From NCBI RefSeq assembly GCF_021155765.1, contig NC_060105.1, forward strand, positions 1,674,001 through 1,738,000: a stretch of DNA of 64,000 bases, written 5' to 3'. The stretch's first letter is position 1. Each line of letters opens with the position of its first letter. The notes beneath the pieces are model-generated. The model saw only the letters and a program-made list of their open reading frames with translations. It ran no database searches and was not told where the DNA came from. The position numbers and the translations under genes were made by a program. This document shows, in pieces, positions 39,282 through 50,519 of this stretch. The stretch comes from Diprion similis (lineage: Eukaryota > Arthropoda > Insecta > Hymenoptera > Diprionidae).

Positions 39282-39764
39282 ACAATATATATATTAGACT
39301 TGTCCTTAAGAAGAGCAAAATCGAATTTTAATGGTCTTACCACCCAAATTGGTTTATAATAATTTTAAAAAAATGTCAGAATTTTTGAATTTTGAAATGT
39401 CAGTCAGTCTCTGTATCGCAAAAAAGAAGAGAATAAAGATGTGATTGTTCTAGCTCAAAAATGCTTGTATCGAATTCCAAAAAATTCGACAAAAAGGTAA
39501 CATATCTGTCAACATTTTCTGAGAATTTAAGATTTTTTAGCTGATAATTATGGCAGCGGTAAAAAAAAGATTAATTATCATTACGAAAAATCAATGCTTT
39601 TCTTATGAAAAAAAGTAAGGCTTTATAGCGGTGGGTAAATATAATGGGGAAAATTTTTTTAAATTTTGACATTTTTTTAAAATTATTATTCCCCCAATTT
39701 GGGGGGTAAGAACATTAAAATTAGATTTTGCCCTTCTTAAGGACAGGTCTAATATATGTATTGT
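39282..39764. mobile_element. MITE-like element with long terminal inverted repeats
   Basis: The left arm starts near ACAATATATATATTAGAC and runs on through TTGTCCTTAAGAAG. The right arm carries the complement: CTTCTTAAGGACAGG, then GTCTAATATATGTATTGT. Similarity between the arms extends about 110 bp inward, including AATAATTTTAAAAAAATGTC in both. The interior has no coding capacity, so this should be a non-autonomous DNA transposon. The ends are AT-rich and the target-site duplication cannot be fixed; TA is possible. Confidence 0.65.
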
Positions 39765-40466
39765 AACGTTCGCGCTGTTGGTACCGCGATCTGCAGTACC
39801 GACAATGCGCCGGTGAGAAATCTTTGTCCTTTTTTATTGTTTATATCTTTTCTAGGCTAATTAATAAGGACATCCATATGTCAATAAGAGTGAATGTATC
39901 GTAAGTCGTGTCTCAGCTCGGGTTTTATCCGTCGCTATGTTCGTGAGCGCGGATTTTACTCGTGCTCCTAGCTCCTATCTACGTTTATTGTGTTAGTGCC
40001 TACGCTATGGCGCAGGTTTTATTCGTTACTCCTATATTTTAAATGGGTAAGTCGTGATGCGGAAAAATGTATTCAAGTGTTGATAAAAAGCATATGTTTT
40101 AATTTGGGTGAATTTCTTTGAAACGATATATTTTACTTTGACGCATCAACCTACTCAAAACGCTTTGTTGATTTCTAACTTAATTCAAGTTGATTATATG
40201 AATAATGCTTAATAATCTACAATAAGTATAAAAATGGTAATAAATAAGGTAGTCTGTAAAAAAAATAACAAAAATATGCTTTTTTGGTATCTCAGATTCT
40301 TGTCTTGTCCCCCCTTAGTTTTACCTCCACCATGCAGAGTTTCTGTACAGTTGATAATAAAATTACAGGCCGCATAATGACGGTTAATCATCCATCCCTG
40401 CCTCACCCTGGACAAGATAATCGCTTATAGGGAAATACCCGGAAGGGTATGGCGGGTTTGTATGTA

Positions 40467-40498
<32 letters not shown>

Positions 40499-40499
40499 C
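40467..40499. repeat. (ATT)n microsatellite
   Basis: About eleven ATT units in a row, 430 bp upstream of SV2L7. Confidence 0.9.
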
Positions 40500-40932
40500 A
40501 CCACCATCATTTAAATATAATTATAAGTCTATGATCAGTGTTATGTAGGTAAGCTGATAACTTGCATACGACAATTTATCAGACACGTGTGTCAATCGGC
40601 GTACAAATTTTCTTGTCGCTTTGTTCTTACAGGGTCTAGTGTACTAATTGAGCTTGGCACAATTGTGTATATATTTGTTGATGTTTTGAAATTCACGTAA
40701 TACTTTGAATAACTAATTAGCTTTCGATTGACAGATTATCCTTAACCTCAAAACATATCAGCAGAATAAAGTGAAAGTTGGCAGGCTGAGCTCTGAGAAG
40801 TTCACGAGTGAAATTTGCTGTGAAGACAGACGCATAAATCTTGCCGAAATTACAAGTTGGTCGATGACTGGTCGATGCGGAATTTTAAGCAGCTGACTCT
40901 AGCCAAACCAAGTTTGAATGAAAATTTCAAAC

Positions 40933-43350
40933 ATGGCGAACCTCGTGAAAATTAGGGAGAATGGTAAAGAGCAGTACAAGTTCCGTGTAATGATAACTTG
41001 CAGCCATTGCTTCCTCAGCATTGATTCATAGAAATGAAGAGATTGGAACTTAACATAAGATCATTGAAATTATTAGAATTATTCTTCCACAGATGGCAAG
41101 GAAAAAACTACAATCGGTTACTCACTTGCGGTAGAAAAAGCCGGTGAGTTCATTCTTATCCTTATACTCTCTGCACGTATCCAAGTTCAAACTACGTCCA
41201 GTTCCTATTCCTTCAGGCTCCGGCCGACATCAGTACAGAGTGTTGATCCTCTGTGGATTAGTCATCGCCTCGATATCCGGTCCAGGAAGTTTTCTGACAA
41301 AGTCGCGTAGAATTATCAGCTGCGATTTGCATCTCGACAGGGATCAGCAAGTCAGGATTGACACTTACACCGTAATTGGTTTGTTCCATATTTCTTAAGG
41401 ATGCGTTGGACGTACAGTCGAGTCGAAAATGCATCGAAAACTGATACTTGAAACCTTCGTTTAACCCCGTTTTGATTCAACGCCCTCGAAATATCCTGAA
41501 AATCAAACTTTGGCCTGCAGCTTTGGTCATCGGAGCTCTGCTGATCGCAGTTCCTGCAGACTTTGCCAGTCGGCTCAAGTCGTTGATAGTTTCTCTTGTG
41601 AGCTACGGTCTCGGCACCTTGGCTCTCGGTTTTTGCACCGGCTTCTCCTGCCTGGCGTCTTTCTCTGCCTTCAGAGCATTCTGGTAGCTCCTGGATAATT
41701 TCCCGGTCCCCAAACCCTCCTAATCGCGAATAATGCTCCAGGTCATCAGCCCTGCTCTGTGTGACGACGGTCTACGTCGCCGAGCTGCAGATTCCCCGGC
41801 ACCGAGGAAGAGTCCTGGTCTTCCTTCAGGTCTTCTGGCTGCTCGGGGTCGTCGCGATTCCAGGTGAGCAGCAGCTCTTCAAGCTATCGAGAAAACGAAC
41901 TTCTTAACAAGTCGATTCCTTTAATTAACAGCACTACCAATCTCCTGGCGAATTTCGCAGTTCTTTTTCGGCTCCCTGGCTCTCGTCATCGCTGGACTGG
42001 CGGCTCGTTACCTGACGGAAAGTCACAGGCTTCTCTTCTCCATGGGCAAGGATGAGCGGGCTCTTGAATGCCTGAGAAAAATTCATAAGAACAATTCTCC
42101 GCAGAGTGAAGAGCAGCTGGAGTATTGGGTTGGTGAATGCGAAAAGTGTCCGGTTGTGGATTGCTGGACTTTATAGTTCCGCTGACTTTCAGGCGTCCCT
42201 CGACGGACTCAACGACGATCTTCTCTCCTCGGGGGTGCAGAGCATCGGTGAATTCAAGACCTACGTTCCGAGGGCCGTACGACCGCCTTGTTACAGCGCG
42301 ATTATCGTCTTGCAGTTTCAATTCGTCTTCCAGCTGTGGTGAGTGAGCCAATAAATGGATAAAACGTTGTGCAAGAAATGCATTTCCGAGTGTCTTTGTG
42401 CTTGCAGCTACTTCACCATGAGCTACTGGTTCGGCGATTTGAACTGCCGGCAGGTTCTGTGGTTCCAAATTCCAACGACCCATTCCGAGTGTAAACTCGG
42501 AGTAAAATCACTCGAGGATAAATACTCCTCGCAGAACAGAAACGGTAGATATTCCTTCGGTTCTCATTTGTACTCCTGTGTGGTCCTTTTACGCAGTTGA
42601 CCGGATAACCGGTTTCAGAATTGACATCTTCGTCCTGCAGCTCGTCGAGCATCGATCCCAGTTACGAGAAAGAAGTGTTGTTCGTTGCTCTCGCGACCCT
42701 TCCATTTTTGGTTTTCATGATCATGCGTATCGATCAGTTAGGCAGACCTTGTTTTATAGGTAATTTGCAATTTGAAGGTCACTTTATTCGTGTTTATCTT
42801 CATTTTCCTATGGATTTTATAGCCACGAGTCACGTGATCGGTGGCTTCCTCGCGTTCTGCGTGCATTACGTGATCGGCACGGAATATGCTCTGTTTTATA
42901 CAAGCTTGATGGAAGCCATGTGGATCGTGAGCGGAGCCGCGTCGTCATGCCTCGTCGTGGAATTGTCGAAAACGCGATATCGGTAAGAGAAAGTATAATT
43001 TCTTCGATTAAGCCAAGAGTATCTTTTAGTTGCGGAAAATTGAAAAAAGTCAATGCCGCTGTATTTTTTTTTTTTTTTTTTTTTTTTTTCATACCCTATA
43101 CAGTTACAATAACCACATGCTGTGCATTTTATTATGTTCAGGGTTCTCGGCGTTGGATTGGCGAACAGTCTTGGATACTTGGGAATGGCGATGGGAACGC
43201 ACGGTTTACTGTTGATGGAAGGAGCAGGTTGCATTGCCGTAATATCATTGAGTGGTATAGTGCTAACAGGTGTGTAAATGTATACAATCTAACGTGATGA
43301 CCGGTTCTCGGTTTTTATATAACTTTTTCGGTTTTTTTTCTGTGTTGTTT

Positions 43351-43382
<32 letters not shown>

Positions 43383-43985
43383 TTTTTTATGTAAACAAAA
43401 AGGAAAAAGTACAATTTTAATTACAGAGCAAATTACCTACAAATAAATACAAAATAAACATGCATTCTTCTATTCAACATTTTTTTTTACCTTTCTGTTT
43501 CATTTTGTTTTTGCGGTTTTTTTTTTAGTTTTCCGTTTTTTTTTTTTTTGTCTTTTTTGGACAAGTTAGCGATGTAGCAGTGCAGTTATTTGCGACATAC
43601 GAGATCTCGACTGACTCAGTGACGTTTGAAATTAATTTTAAAAACAAGAGAGGCACGATATGTTTATTATACATATATAGAGTGCCGATTACTTCAATTT
43701 TTGACGCGATCTCGCGAATAGCGATTAGATCGGAGATTCGATCTCACCGTTTATATTATATATTTGGTTATTGTACAGTTCATTTTTATTTATTTTTTTT
43801 TAATTCTTTTACTTTAAAATTCACCGAGTAAACTTGACCGAGTCAATTCGAGCACTCCGCACTTCCTTTCTGATTCTGGTGCATTTTTTTTCTTTTTTCT
43901 CTTCTTGTCATTACTGGATTTTTCTTCAGCTTCCGGCCTGCTGAGCCTCTCACTACCGGACGTCGCAAGTGTCCATCTTAAATGA
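40933..43985 (+). CDS. SV2L7: strongly divergent SV2-like MFS protein
   Basis: Proposed exons: 40933-40963, 41093-41143, 41217-41378, 41521-41683, 41742-41863, 41932-42128, 42193-42338, 42408-42544, 42619-42759, 42823-42982, 43142-43269, 43930-43985. They total 1494 bp, or 497 residues plus stop. Exons 3, 4, 5, 10 and 11 have exactly the same lengths as in the paralogues (162, 163, 122, 160, 128), which proves descent although identity is low. The hallmark motifs are eroded: motif A reads VPADFASRLKS, PESPRF has become TESHRLLFSMGKDE, and the pre-TM1 motif is SLAVEKAGSG. The TM7-8 loop keeps two cysteines (LNCRQ, HSECKLG) but has no N-glycosylation site. The junction after 42544 is the least certain. 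The last exon (ASGLLSLSLPDV...) follows a 660 bp intron with poly-T tracts; without that splice the frame stops at about 43276. It has likely lost or changed transport function. Confidence 0.68.
43064..43089. repeat. poly-T tract in SV2L7 intron 10
   Basis: 26 consecutive T residues, about 50 bp upstream of the exon 11 acceptor. Confidence 0.9.
43348..43388. repeat. poly-T tract in SV2L7 last intron
   Basis: About 40 T residues broken by a single C. Further T-rich tracts follow to about 43550. Confidence 0.9.
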
Positions 43986-46900
43986 ACTTCCCAACGGCGT
44001 CATCGGGGGCGAAGATAGCGAAGGTACTATTTGACCCTTGCTAGGTATCAACATGCAGAGAAATCCGCCAGCTGCGTTTTGCGGTGAAATTTTTAAGTGA
44101 TTATTAAAATGAAAAAGAAAGCAAAAGTTGTAGAGAATTTTTAAAGAATTTCTGAAATCATACTCACATATCAAAAGCCCGGCGAACGTGTAAATCGGAA
44201 TGATGCAGTTCAGGTCAATAAGTGCCCCGAAAACTACGTTTCCAACAATCGCTCCGAGACGACCGGAAGTCACCGTCAACGACATAGCCAACGCTCTTGA
44301 AGTAGAAAGAGAGAAAATTATTAACCGCAAAAGATGAGATTATCTCTCGTTCAACCTACCGAAGGCTGGTGGGAAACAGCTCGACTATCACGCAGAATAT
44401 TATGACCTCTGTGGTGCTGGTCAGGGCTTCAAATATGCAGGAAAGAATCAGGGTCTGGGTGAGGTTCTTGACCAAATTTAGTCCCAGAGCTGCAGAACCG
44501 GCAGCCATGAAGCTGAAGATCAGGAGAAACTTCTTTCCGAGTTTGTTGATGCAGAGGCCGAGCGAGATCGAGGTCGGTATGCAGGATAAACCGATTATCA
44601 CGGTGTAGAGGAAGACCTTGTCGTCAATCGGCTTGTCGCAGCTCGCCGATATCGTCGTCTCGTTATGCGCACCCTGGACCACGATCGACGTCACGTCGCA
44701 GACTCCAGCCGGCTGGTCCGGGTGGACTTCCTGGAACTGGCCGAACCGCTCGAAGAGCTCCGGGAACCAGAGCATCAGGGTGTAGTAGCTGAAAAAGAGA
44801 GAAAGAATTAAAGAAAGAAGGAAAAACTGCGGATCTTCCATTTCCAAAATCACGATCTTCGCCCAGGGGAATGAAAAAAGAAGTCTCGCTCACCTGAACA
44901 TCAATCCAAAATCGGCGAAGCATGTCAGGGCGATGTAACGCAGATACGGAGGCGAGAAGAGCTGCTTCTTCTGACGCCACATCGCACCCAGACGAATCGT
45001 GAGTTTTCGCAAACGCGGCTCGTGTTTCGTGCTCGCCCTGTGTATTTGACCCGGGTTGACCAGAGCTTTCACCTGAAACGAAAGCATCCTGATCGAAGTG
45101 CGATATGCCAATTGTCGTCCCCCACTTCCATGCTCGAGTGGTCCACGTCGAGATGTGATTTATTGCCACTCGAGAGATATGATCAACGTTGATCGACAGA
45201 TTCGAGCGTTGATATTGGAGGATGAAGATTACATACGCGGGTAATCTTTATTGCAAGAAGTGAAATTAACGAGGAAGAGAAAAACGAAGGAATGTTTTTA
45301 AATTTTACATATCAGTCGAAAATTTCTTAAATTTCAAAAAATCAACGTCAAGGTTGCCCGTTATCGAGCGTTTTTAGGTATTGCGGAAAAATATGCAACT
45401 CGAGAAAAGCTGTGAGTTACGTTCAACGGAATTTTGTTTTTCACTATTCATACGCTAATCTGTATGATCGATCAAGACAGAGAATGAGGGATGAGCTTAT
45501 TCATCATCAAGGGCGATCATCCTCTTCCGAGACATCCAGCCACCAAGATTAGATTAACTGGCGCGATAAAAATCACCGAAAAATCGATGATGATCTAATA
45601 AGCAGTTTCTTTTTTTTCTATCAATCCGACTTTTCAAGACACGATTCTTCGGTTCAATTATTTGAGAAATGTCAATTTTCTGAATGTGTGAACAGATTTG
45701 ATCGGGTGAAGTTATTCGAATTATCGTTTTCGAAGTTTGAAAATTTTCAAATTTTCATTCCGTCATAATTGGCAAAAGAAAGCCCCTTTTTCTTGACGAG
45801 AACTTTTGTTCTTCTTCTACGTCTCTGATAATAACACGAGCATAACGTGGCCGCAGAAAGGTTCGCACTTGAGCTAAGTACTTACCGGATAATCAGACTT
45901 ATCCAATCCGGTGTTGATAGCGAACATTCCTTCCATGACGACCAATGCTCTGTCCATCTTCCCGTGCGTCATTAGGTATTTCGGACTTTCCGGGAACAGG
46001 AGAAGGATCATAGCCATTGTCAGACTGGGCACACCGCAGAGGGCCACGAACATCCTCCAGGGGGTGAAGGAGAAGGTGTCGACACTGCCGAGTCTCCAGC
46101 TGTGCGGTATCACTATCCAAGCGATCCCTAAACGTGTTTTGAGGGATAAATAAGAGAGTAGTTAGAAGAGTCGAGGGTGAATGCGAATGAGAATTGAAGG
46201 CGGAATTTTCACCTGGCAGACTGATGACGCCGATGGTCCAAAAGACTTCGAGCCTGCACAGCATCACGTCGCGATTCTTAGCGGCTAGGAATTCACTGAA
46301 GTAGGGAAAGACGATGCTGGTAGCTCCGATGATCCTGCGGGAAAACGAAGAATTTTTATATCACATAGGGTCTTCATCCCTTTTTATTTTACGGTCGTGT
46401 TTCCTGTCCGTGACTCACCCGAAACCGTTGAAGAATCGGAAGAAGAGGAAGAGGGGGAAAGACTGGGCGACACTAGACGCCAGAGCGGCCATCGAATCCA
46501 TAAGCAAGGCCGCTATAAGGCCCCATTTACGACCAACAGCGTCTGCTATGTTTCCCCAAATGTAGGAGCCCACAACCATGCCTGAAAATAGTCGAATTGA
46601 AGTCCATGCTGAAGTCTAATATCGAATAGTTTTTCTCTCAGTGGTGAATGCGGAGTTTCAAAATGGCGATTAGGATTCTTAGGGCGTCTAAGCGACGAGG
46701 TTTTTCGTTCACTTACCTACGAGGGGCGTCGCGTTGAGCCGCCCCTTGTCGGCGGATGTTAACTTGAAATCGCATTCCGCGGACGGAAGTACGAAGGAAA
46801 GGGTTGTCGTCCCGATCGCGCATGCGGCATAAATCGTGCCGCAAACGGCCAGCAAGAGTCCTTGATATTTTCCATAACCTGGTAACGGACGAGAGAAATT

Positions 46901-47178
46901 ATATCGCGGGATGAGAATATGGCGAAGACAAAGAAATAAAAACCAATGAAATATTTTATCTTTTTTTTTCATTGGTGAATAGAGTTAATCAATTTTTCGA
47001 ACTTACCAACGTGAGCTATCGCGTTCTCAAAATCGTATCCTTTCTCTGTAATAATATCGAAACACGATTAGTACAGTTGTAAGCTTAAAGTATTTCTTTT
47101 TTTTTTCAAATAAGAGAAGAAATTGAAAAAAAAAAAATAGGAAAACTCGCGTAACTTCGTACCGAGTCTTAATTTCAT
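43953..47178 (-). CDS. SV2L8: SV2-like MFS transporter, most canonical member
   Basis: Ten exons in transcript order: 47178-47163, 47045-47007, 46878-46717, 46581-46419, 46334-46213, 46127-45886, 45072-44894, 44788-44360, 44295-44168, 44071-43953. They total 1599 bp, or 532 residues plus stop. Motifs are DFENAIAHVGYGKYQ, LSFVLPSAECDF, motif A GNIADAVGRKW, EFLAAKNR between TM4 and TM5, PESPKY, YYTLMLWFPELF at TM7, an NET site and paired cysteines in the TM7-8 loop, and VELFPTSLR. These resemble animal SV2 more than the other members do. The 16 bp first exon (MKLRL) matches in length that of SV2L1. TM7, its loop, TM8 and TM9 lie in one 429 bp exon, so two introns present in SV2L2-6 are absent. 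No acidic residue is seen in TM1. The intron at 45073-45885 holds no other gene. Its last coding exon overlaps that of SV2L7 on the other strand by 33 bp. Confidence 0.87.
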
Positions 47179-48371
47179 ATCACTTGGAGAATATTATTTA
47201 ATGTTGAAATGTCTGCGTTTTTCTTTCGTGTCGTTATTTCCTTATTGCCGATTCTCCGATAGCAGAACAACCGATACGAAACGTCCTTCTTGGTGGTCAA
47301 GAGGTAACTGATGTCCGAACATCTATCATTAGCTACTAATGAGCATCAACTAATGCGGTCGGGGACAAGAGCTGAGTGTTGTCACCGAGGAGGAAATTCA
47401 CTTCGTTATGCCCAACCGTCGGCTTCTACGCAAACCCTAAGACCTCTTATCGCCGTTTTTCATCGTGAAACTTACCTTCCAAAATCTCGACCGACGTTTG
47501 CGACAAATAGATTATTAACGGTGCGGTCAATTCTCGCGATGGACTTCCTTTTCAATTCTCTCTTATTTTATAAAACTGATTTTTGCCAACGATTTTGAAG
47601 TCCCTGATTCGCGATGTTTTAAATGGGGAAAAAAACAAATTATTAAAAAAAAAATTGTTGAAATGGAATATTTTATTTACTCTCATTTTAAACGCCTGAT
47701 TTTATATCTTAAACGCTCTCGCTGGAATCCGACTAAAAATACACACACACACGCATTATATACATAATAAATATATCATTAGTTAAACGATAGTTTATTT
47801 TTTAGACAAAAATACACTAGATTATTTCTATATCAGAATTATGCGCTGGTTAAAACGTGTCAAATAATCGTGTCACGTTTCACTTCATCGGAAGGATTGG
47901 ATTTATTTATGACTAATTGATCAAGCACGATTCCCGCGGAATATTTACGGCGCGTAATACCCTCGAGTATACATATAATAGAATGCATATACGGTGGGAA
48001 TATTTTATCGGATTATGAAATGACAAGGTGAATTATACGTGGCTGTGTCGAATACATCGTACGAGGGATGCATCGCACGTGCGCTGAGCGAAAATAAAAA
48101 AATGTCGGACACGTGCTTATACATCCGATTATTTATTGCACATGTTGAAACTAATTTTCACCCGATATTTCCTTTGACGATCTTTTTCGTTTCGTGACTT
48201 TTCTATCTCGAAATAGACTGACACATTTTCTGTCTATGCAAGAAATCGAATTTTAACTGCGTCAGCGAAAAGAAAAAATACCACAAATGATGTACTTACT
48301 CTGTATGAATGAGGAGAAAATTGTGATTCTTCAAAAATTTCACGTACCTATTCGATTTCTTTACTTATTTC

Positions 48372-48405
48372 TTCATTCATTCATTCATTCGTTCATTCGT
48401 TCATT
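48372..48405. repeat. (ATTC)n-type microsatellite
   Basis: Tandem CATT/CGTT tetranucleotides, slightly degenerate. Confidence 0.85.
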
Positions 48406-49273
48406 TATTATAAGGTATGGAACGAATCGAACGCTGAAACGGGAATCAAATTTTCCAAACAGAAAATGGAACTAAGATTGTTCAAGGAGATTCTCTTTCG
48501 GTATTCTCCTGGCCTTCCATGGTCCAAGTATCTGGATTTAAGGATGATATATGCTTGGTCGCGTTAACCTTAAGCAATTCAATCTCGTGACTCAAACTGG
48601 CATATCTCGTGGCTACAGGAGGCACGTGATGATTTCTGACAATGTGAAAGATAAAAATCAACAAACTATTCGACTGTCAATTGGATGACGAAAGTTTCAA
48701 ATGCCTGTCAAGTCGTGGATTCGGTTGACCTTATCCCGCTATCATCTGACATTGGTTGTATATATTTCACTTTGTCAGGTCACTATGTGCAAGCTACGAT
48801 ACGAGAACTCGCATGGAGCTTAAAAAGCATGAGCAATAATTATTGTCGTTTTTCGCCATGGTCGTATATCTGGCGAGCTCTCAGTCAGTGTCAGAATAAT
48901 CAGGCAAATCCAATCTGTTTCAGTCTGCTAACCCGCAAAGCTTCCTAATCCCGCTTATCTCCAACGAGAAACACCACATAATCCGTCTGTTTATTACTTG
49001 AATCATGGCCGCGGGGCTACCGATTTTCATTGGCTCTAAAATAACCGATTCTGCAAGTCTTTGGCGAAGAAAAAAACCGCAAGAAATGCTTTTCGGTATT
49101 GTATAAAAAAAGAAAAAAAAAAAAAAAAAAGAAAATAAAACGCTCTTCCGACGTCTAAGATTTATTGCTGAAGACAGAAAAATAACATGCGATTCCGTTC
49201 AACGGCCGTGGCTGATGATCGAGAAACGTGTACGGCGCTATTCCAACTTTAACGTCGTTATCTTTGTCGTCCT

Positions 49274-49302
49274 CCCCCCCCGCCGCCGCCGCCGCCGCCG
49301 CA
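49274..49302. repeat. poly-C followed by (CCG)n
   Basis: Seven or more C residues, then about seven CCG units; unusually GC-rich for this window. Confidence 0.9.
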
Positions 49303-49478
49303 GCATTCGTTTCCGAAAGTACTTTGTCGATCCAAGAAAAATTCTGCTCCGACGATCCGAGGACTTCTTGATAAATCCGGGTCGGCTGAACGCGACGAAA
49401 CAGCTCATTAACGATCAGGATTGAACAATGAGGAAAACTTGAATGTGATGCAAAGAAAAAAAGAAAAAAAAAAAAAAA

Positions 49479-50519
49479 TTAAATTCCAATCGCGTTCACC
49501 ATGATGTCCGAAACCGGAGGAAGTTCCTCGGCGCAGGGCGGAAGCTTGTTGAAGGGTTCGGTCAGGTTTCCACTCTGCATAACGAGAAGGAGAAGCCACA
49601 TGTACTCGTTGCGGATGATCATTGCATCGACGTCGTCGCGTGGTACCCTCTGTAGTTTTTCAAGCCACATGTGAATCTGCGCTCTCTCTGAAAAATCAAT
49701 CATACAAAATCCAGGATCAATCGATCACTAACTGGTGGTAATTAGGTCTAACGGGTGGGCCGTTTCAAATCTATAAATCCTGATCTCTTCACATTCTATA
49801 TAGAATATTAGGACTTGATTTGTTCGAAACAGAACAGGAAATTCTATTCTTTTTTTTGTTATCTCTTAGAGATCTTTATCTTGTTCAAATATTTTAAGTT
49901 CGAGTTATCGTAACTGCAGCAGGTAAAAAGTACCTCCGAAAGTTTCATAATCGCTCAGGCAATATACGATGAGAATATAACAGTAGGACACAAAGAGTGT
50001 GACTGAAAAACAAGTAAAATTTGTTTCAACAACTGCGACGATTTGTGGTTCGTTGTAATTGATTAACGTTACCGGGAAAAGTTGTGCGATAATTATTGAT
50101 AACATTGAATGCGTTCTATTTCGATAGGCTCGAGGAAAAAAATTATAATCGACGCGTTTATCGAGGCTCTACGAATCGGTTCGACACCAGAACTTACCTT
50201 TTAACGATATGATATCGGATAATAACAACAGCGACAAATTTATTGTACCATCCGTTGGTACGAAACCAACACGCTGTGTAAAGAAAATTCTACAACTCAC
50301 TGCAGGTACGATAAAAGCATCGATAAAGTTGGGCCTTGCGATTGTGACGAAGAATTTTAGTTTACGGGCTGCTATTAACTTTCAAGGGTTATCGTTTTTG
50401 TAGGAGAATAGGAGCGTCGTACCTTCTTGTGCGAATAGCTGAACCAAAGCCCGAGCCAGCATGCTGTTGTACGAAAAATTTTCATTCAGTGCTTCGATTT
50501 CCTTATTATCGTTTTCCAT
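49479..50519 (-). CDS. small DUF4485-like protein
   Basis: Exons in transcript order: 50519-50423, a probable middle exon 50002-49934, and 49687-49479. All junctions are phase 1. With the middle exon the protein has 124 residues, without it 101. The last exon carries IHMWLEKLQRVPRDDVDAM, then RNEYMWLLLLVMQSGNL, TEPFNKLPP and a short tail. The pattern WL-x-KL, RNEY, LLL, G-x-L-x-x-PF, PP resembles DUF4485, a domain of unknown function found in some centrosomal and uncharacterised animal proteins. The match is from memory of the family and was not searched. The middle exon is preceded by an excellent polypyrimidine tract and reads VTLFVSYCYILIVYCLSDYE; it adds a hydrophobic stretch before WLEKL and may be constitutive or a cassette. 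The start is the first ATG before MENDNKEIEALNENF. No function is proposed. Confidence 0.6.

Larger units (their letters stand above)
37738..40932. other. intergenic DNA between SV2L6 and SV2L7 (head-to-head)
   Basis: Shared upstream region of two divergently transcribed genes. It holds three tandem copies of AACAAGCGTG (37911-37940), an inverted-repeat element (39282-39764), and an ATT microsatellite (40467-40499). A minus-strand TCAGTG initiator-like site sits at about 37892-37897, roughly 155 bp upstream of the SV2L6 ATG. Right after the inverted-repeat element, sequence beginning TGTAACGTTCGCGC looks like an LTR start, but no LTR end was found. Confidence 0.5.
47179..49478. other. intergenic DNA between SV2L8 and the DUF4485-like gene
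   Basis: No supported gene. Contains a CA-type dinucleotide run near 47738-47752, an ATTC-type repeat at 48372-48405, a poly-A-rich stretch at about 49108-49134, and a C/CCG repeat at 49274-49302. A good minus-strand donor at about 47475 (AAG then GTAAGT) is preceded by an open stretch without an ATG; it could be a 5'UTR exon of SV2L8. Confidence 0.5.

Noticed and set aside
39762-40050. Possible solo LTR beginning TGTAACGTTCGCGC
   Set aside because: Only a start-like sequence was seen; no matching end, target duplication or primer-binding site.
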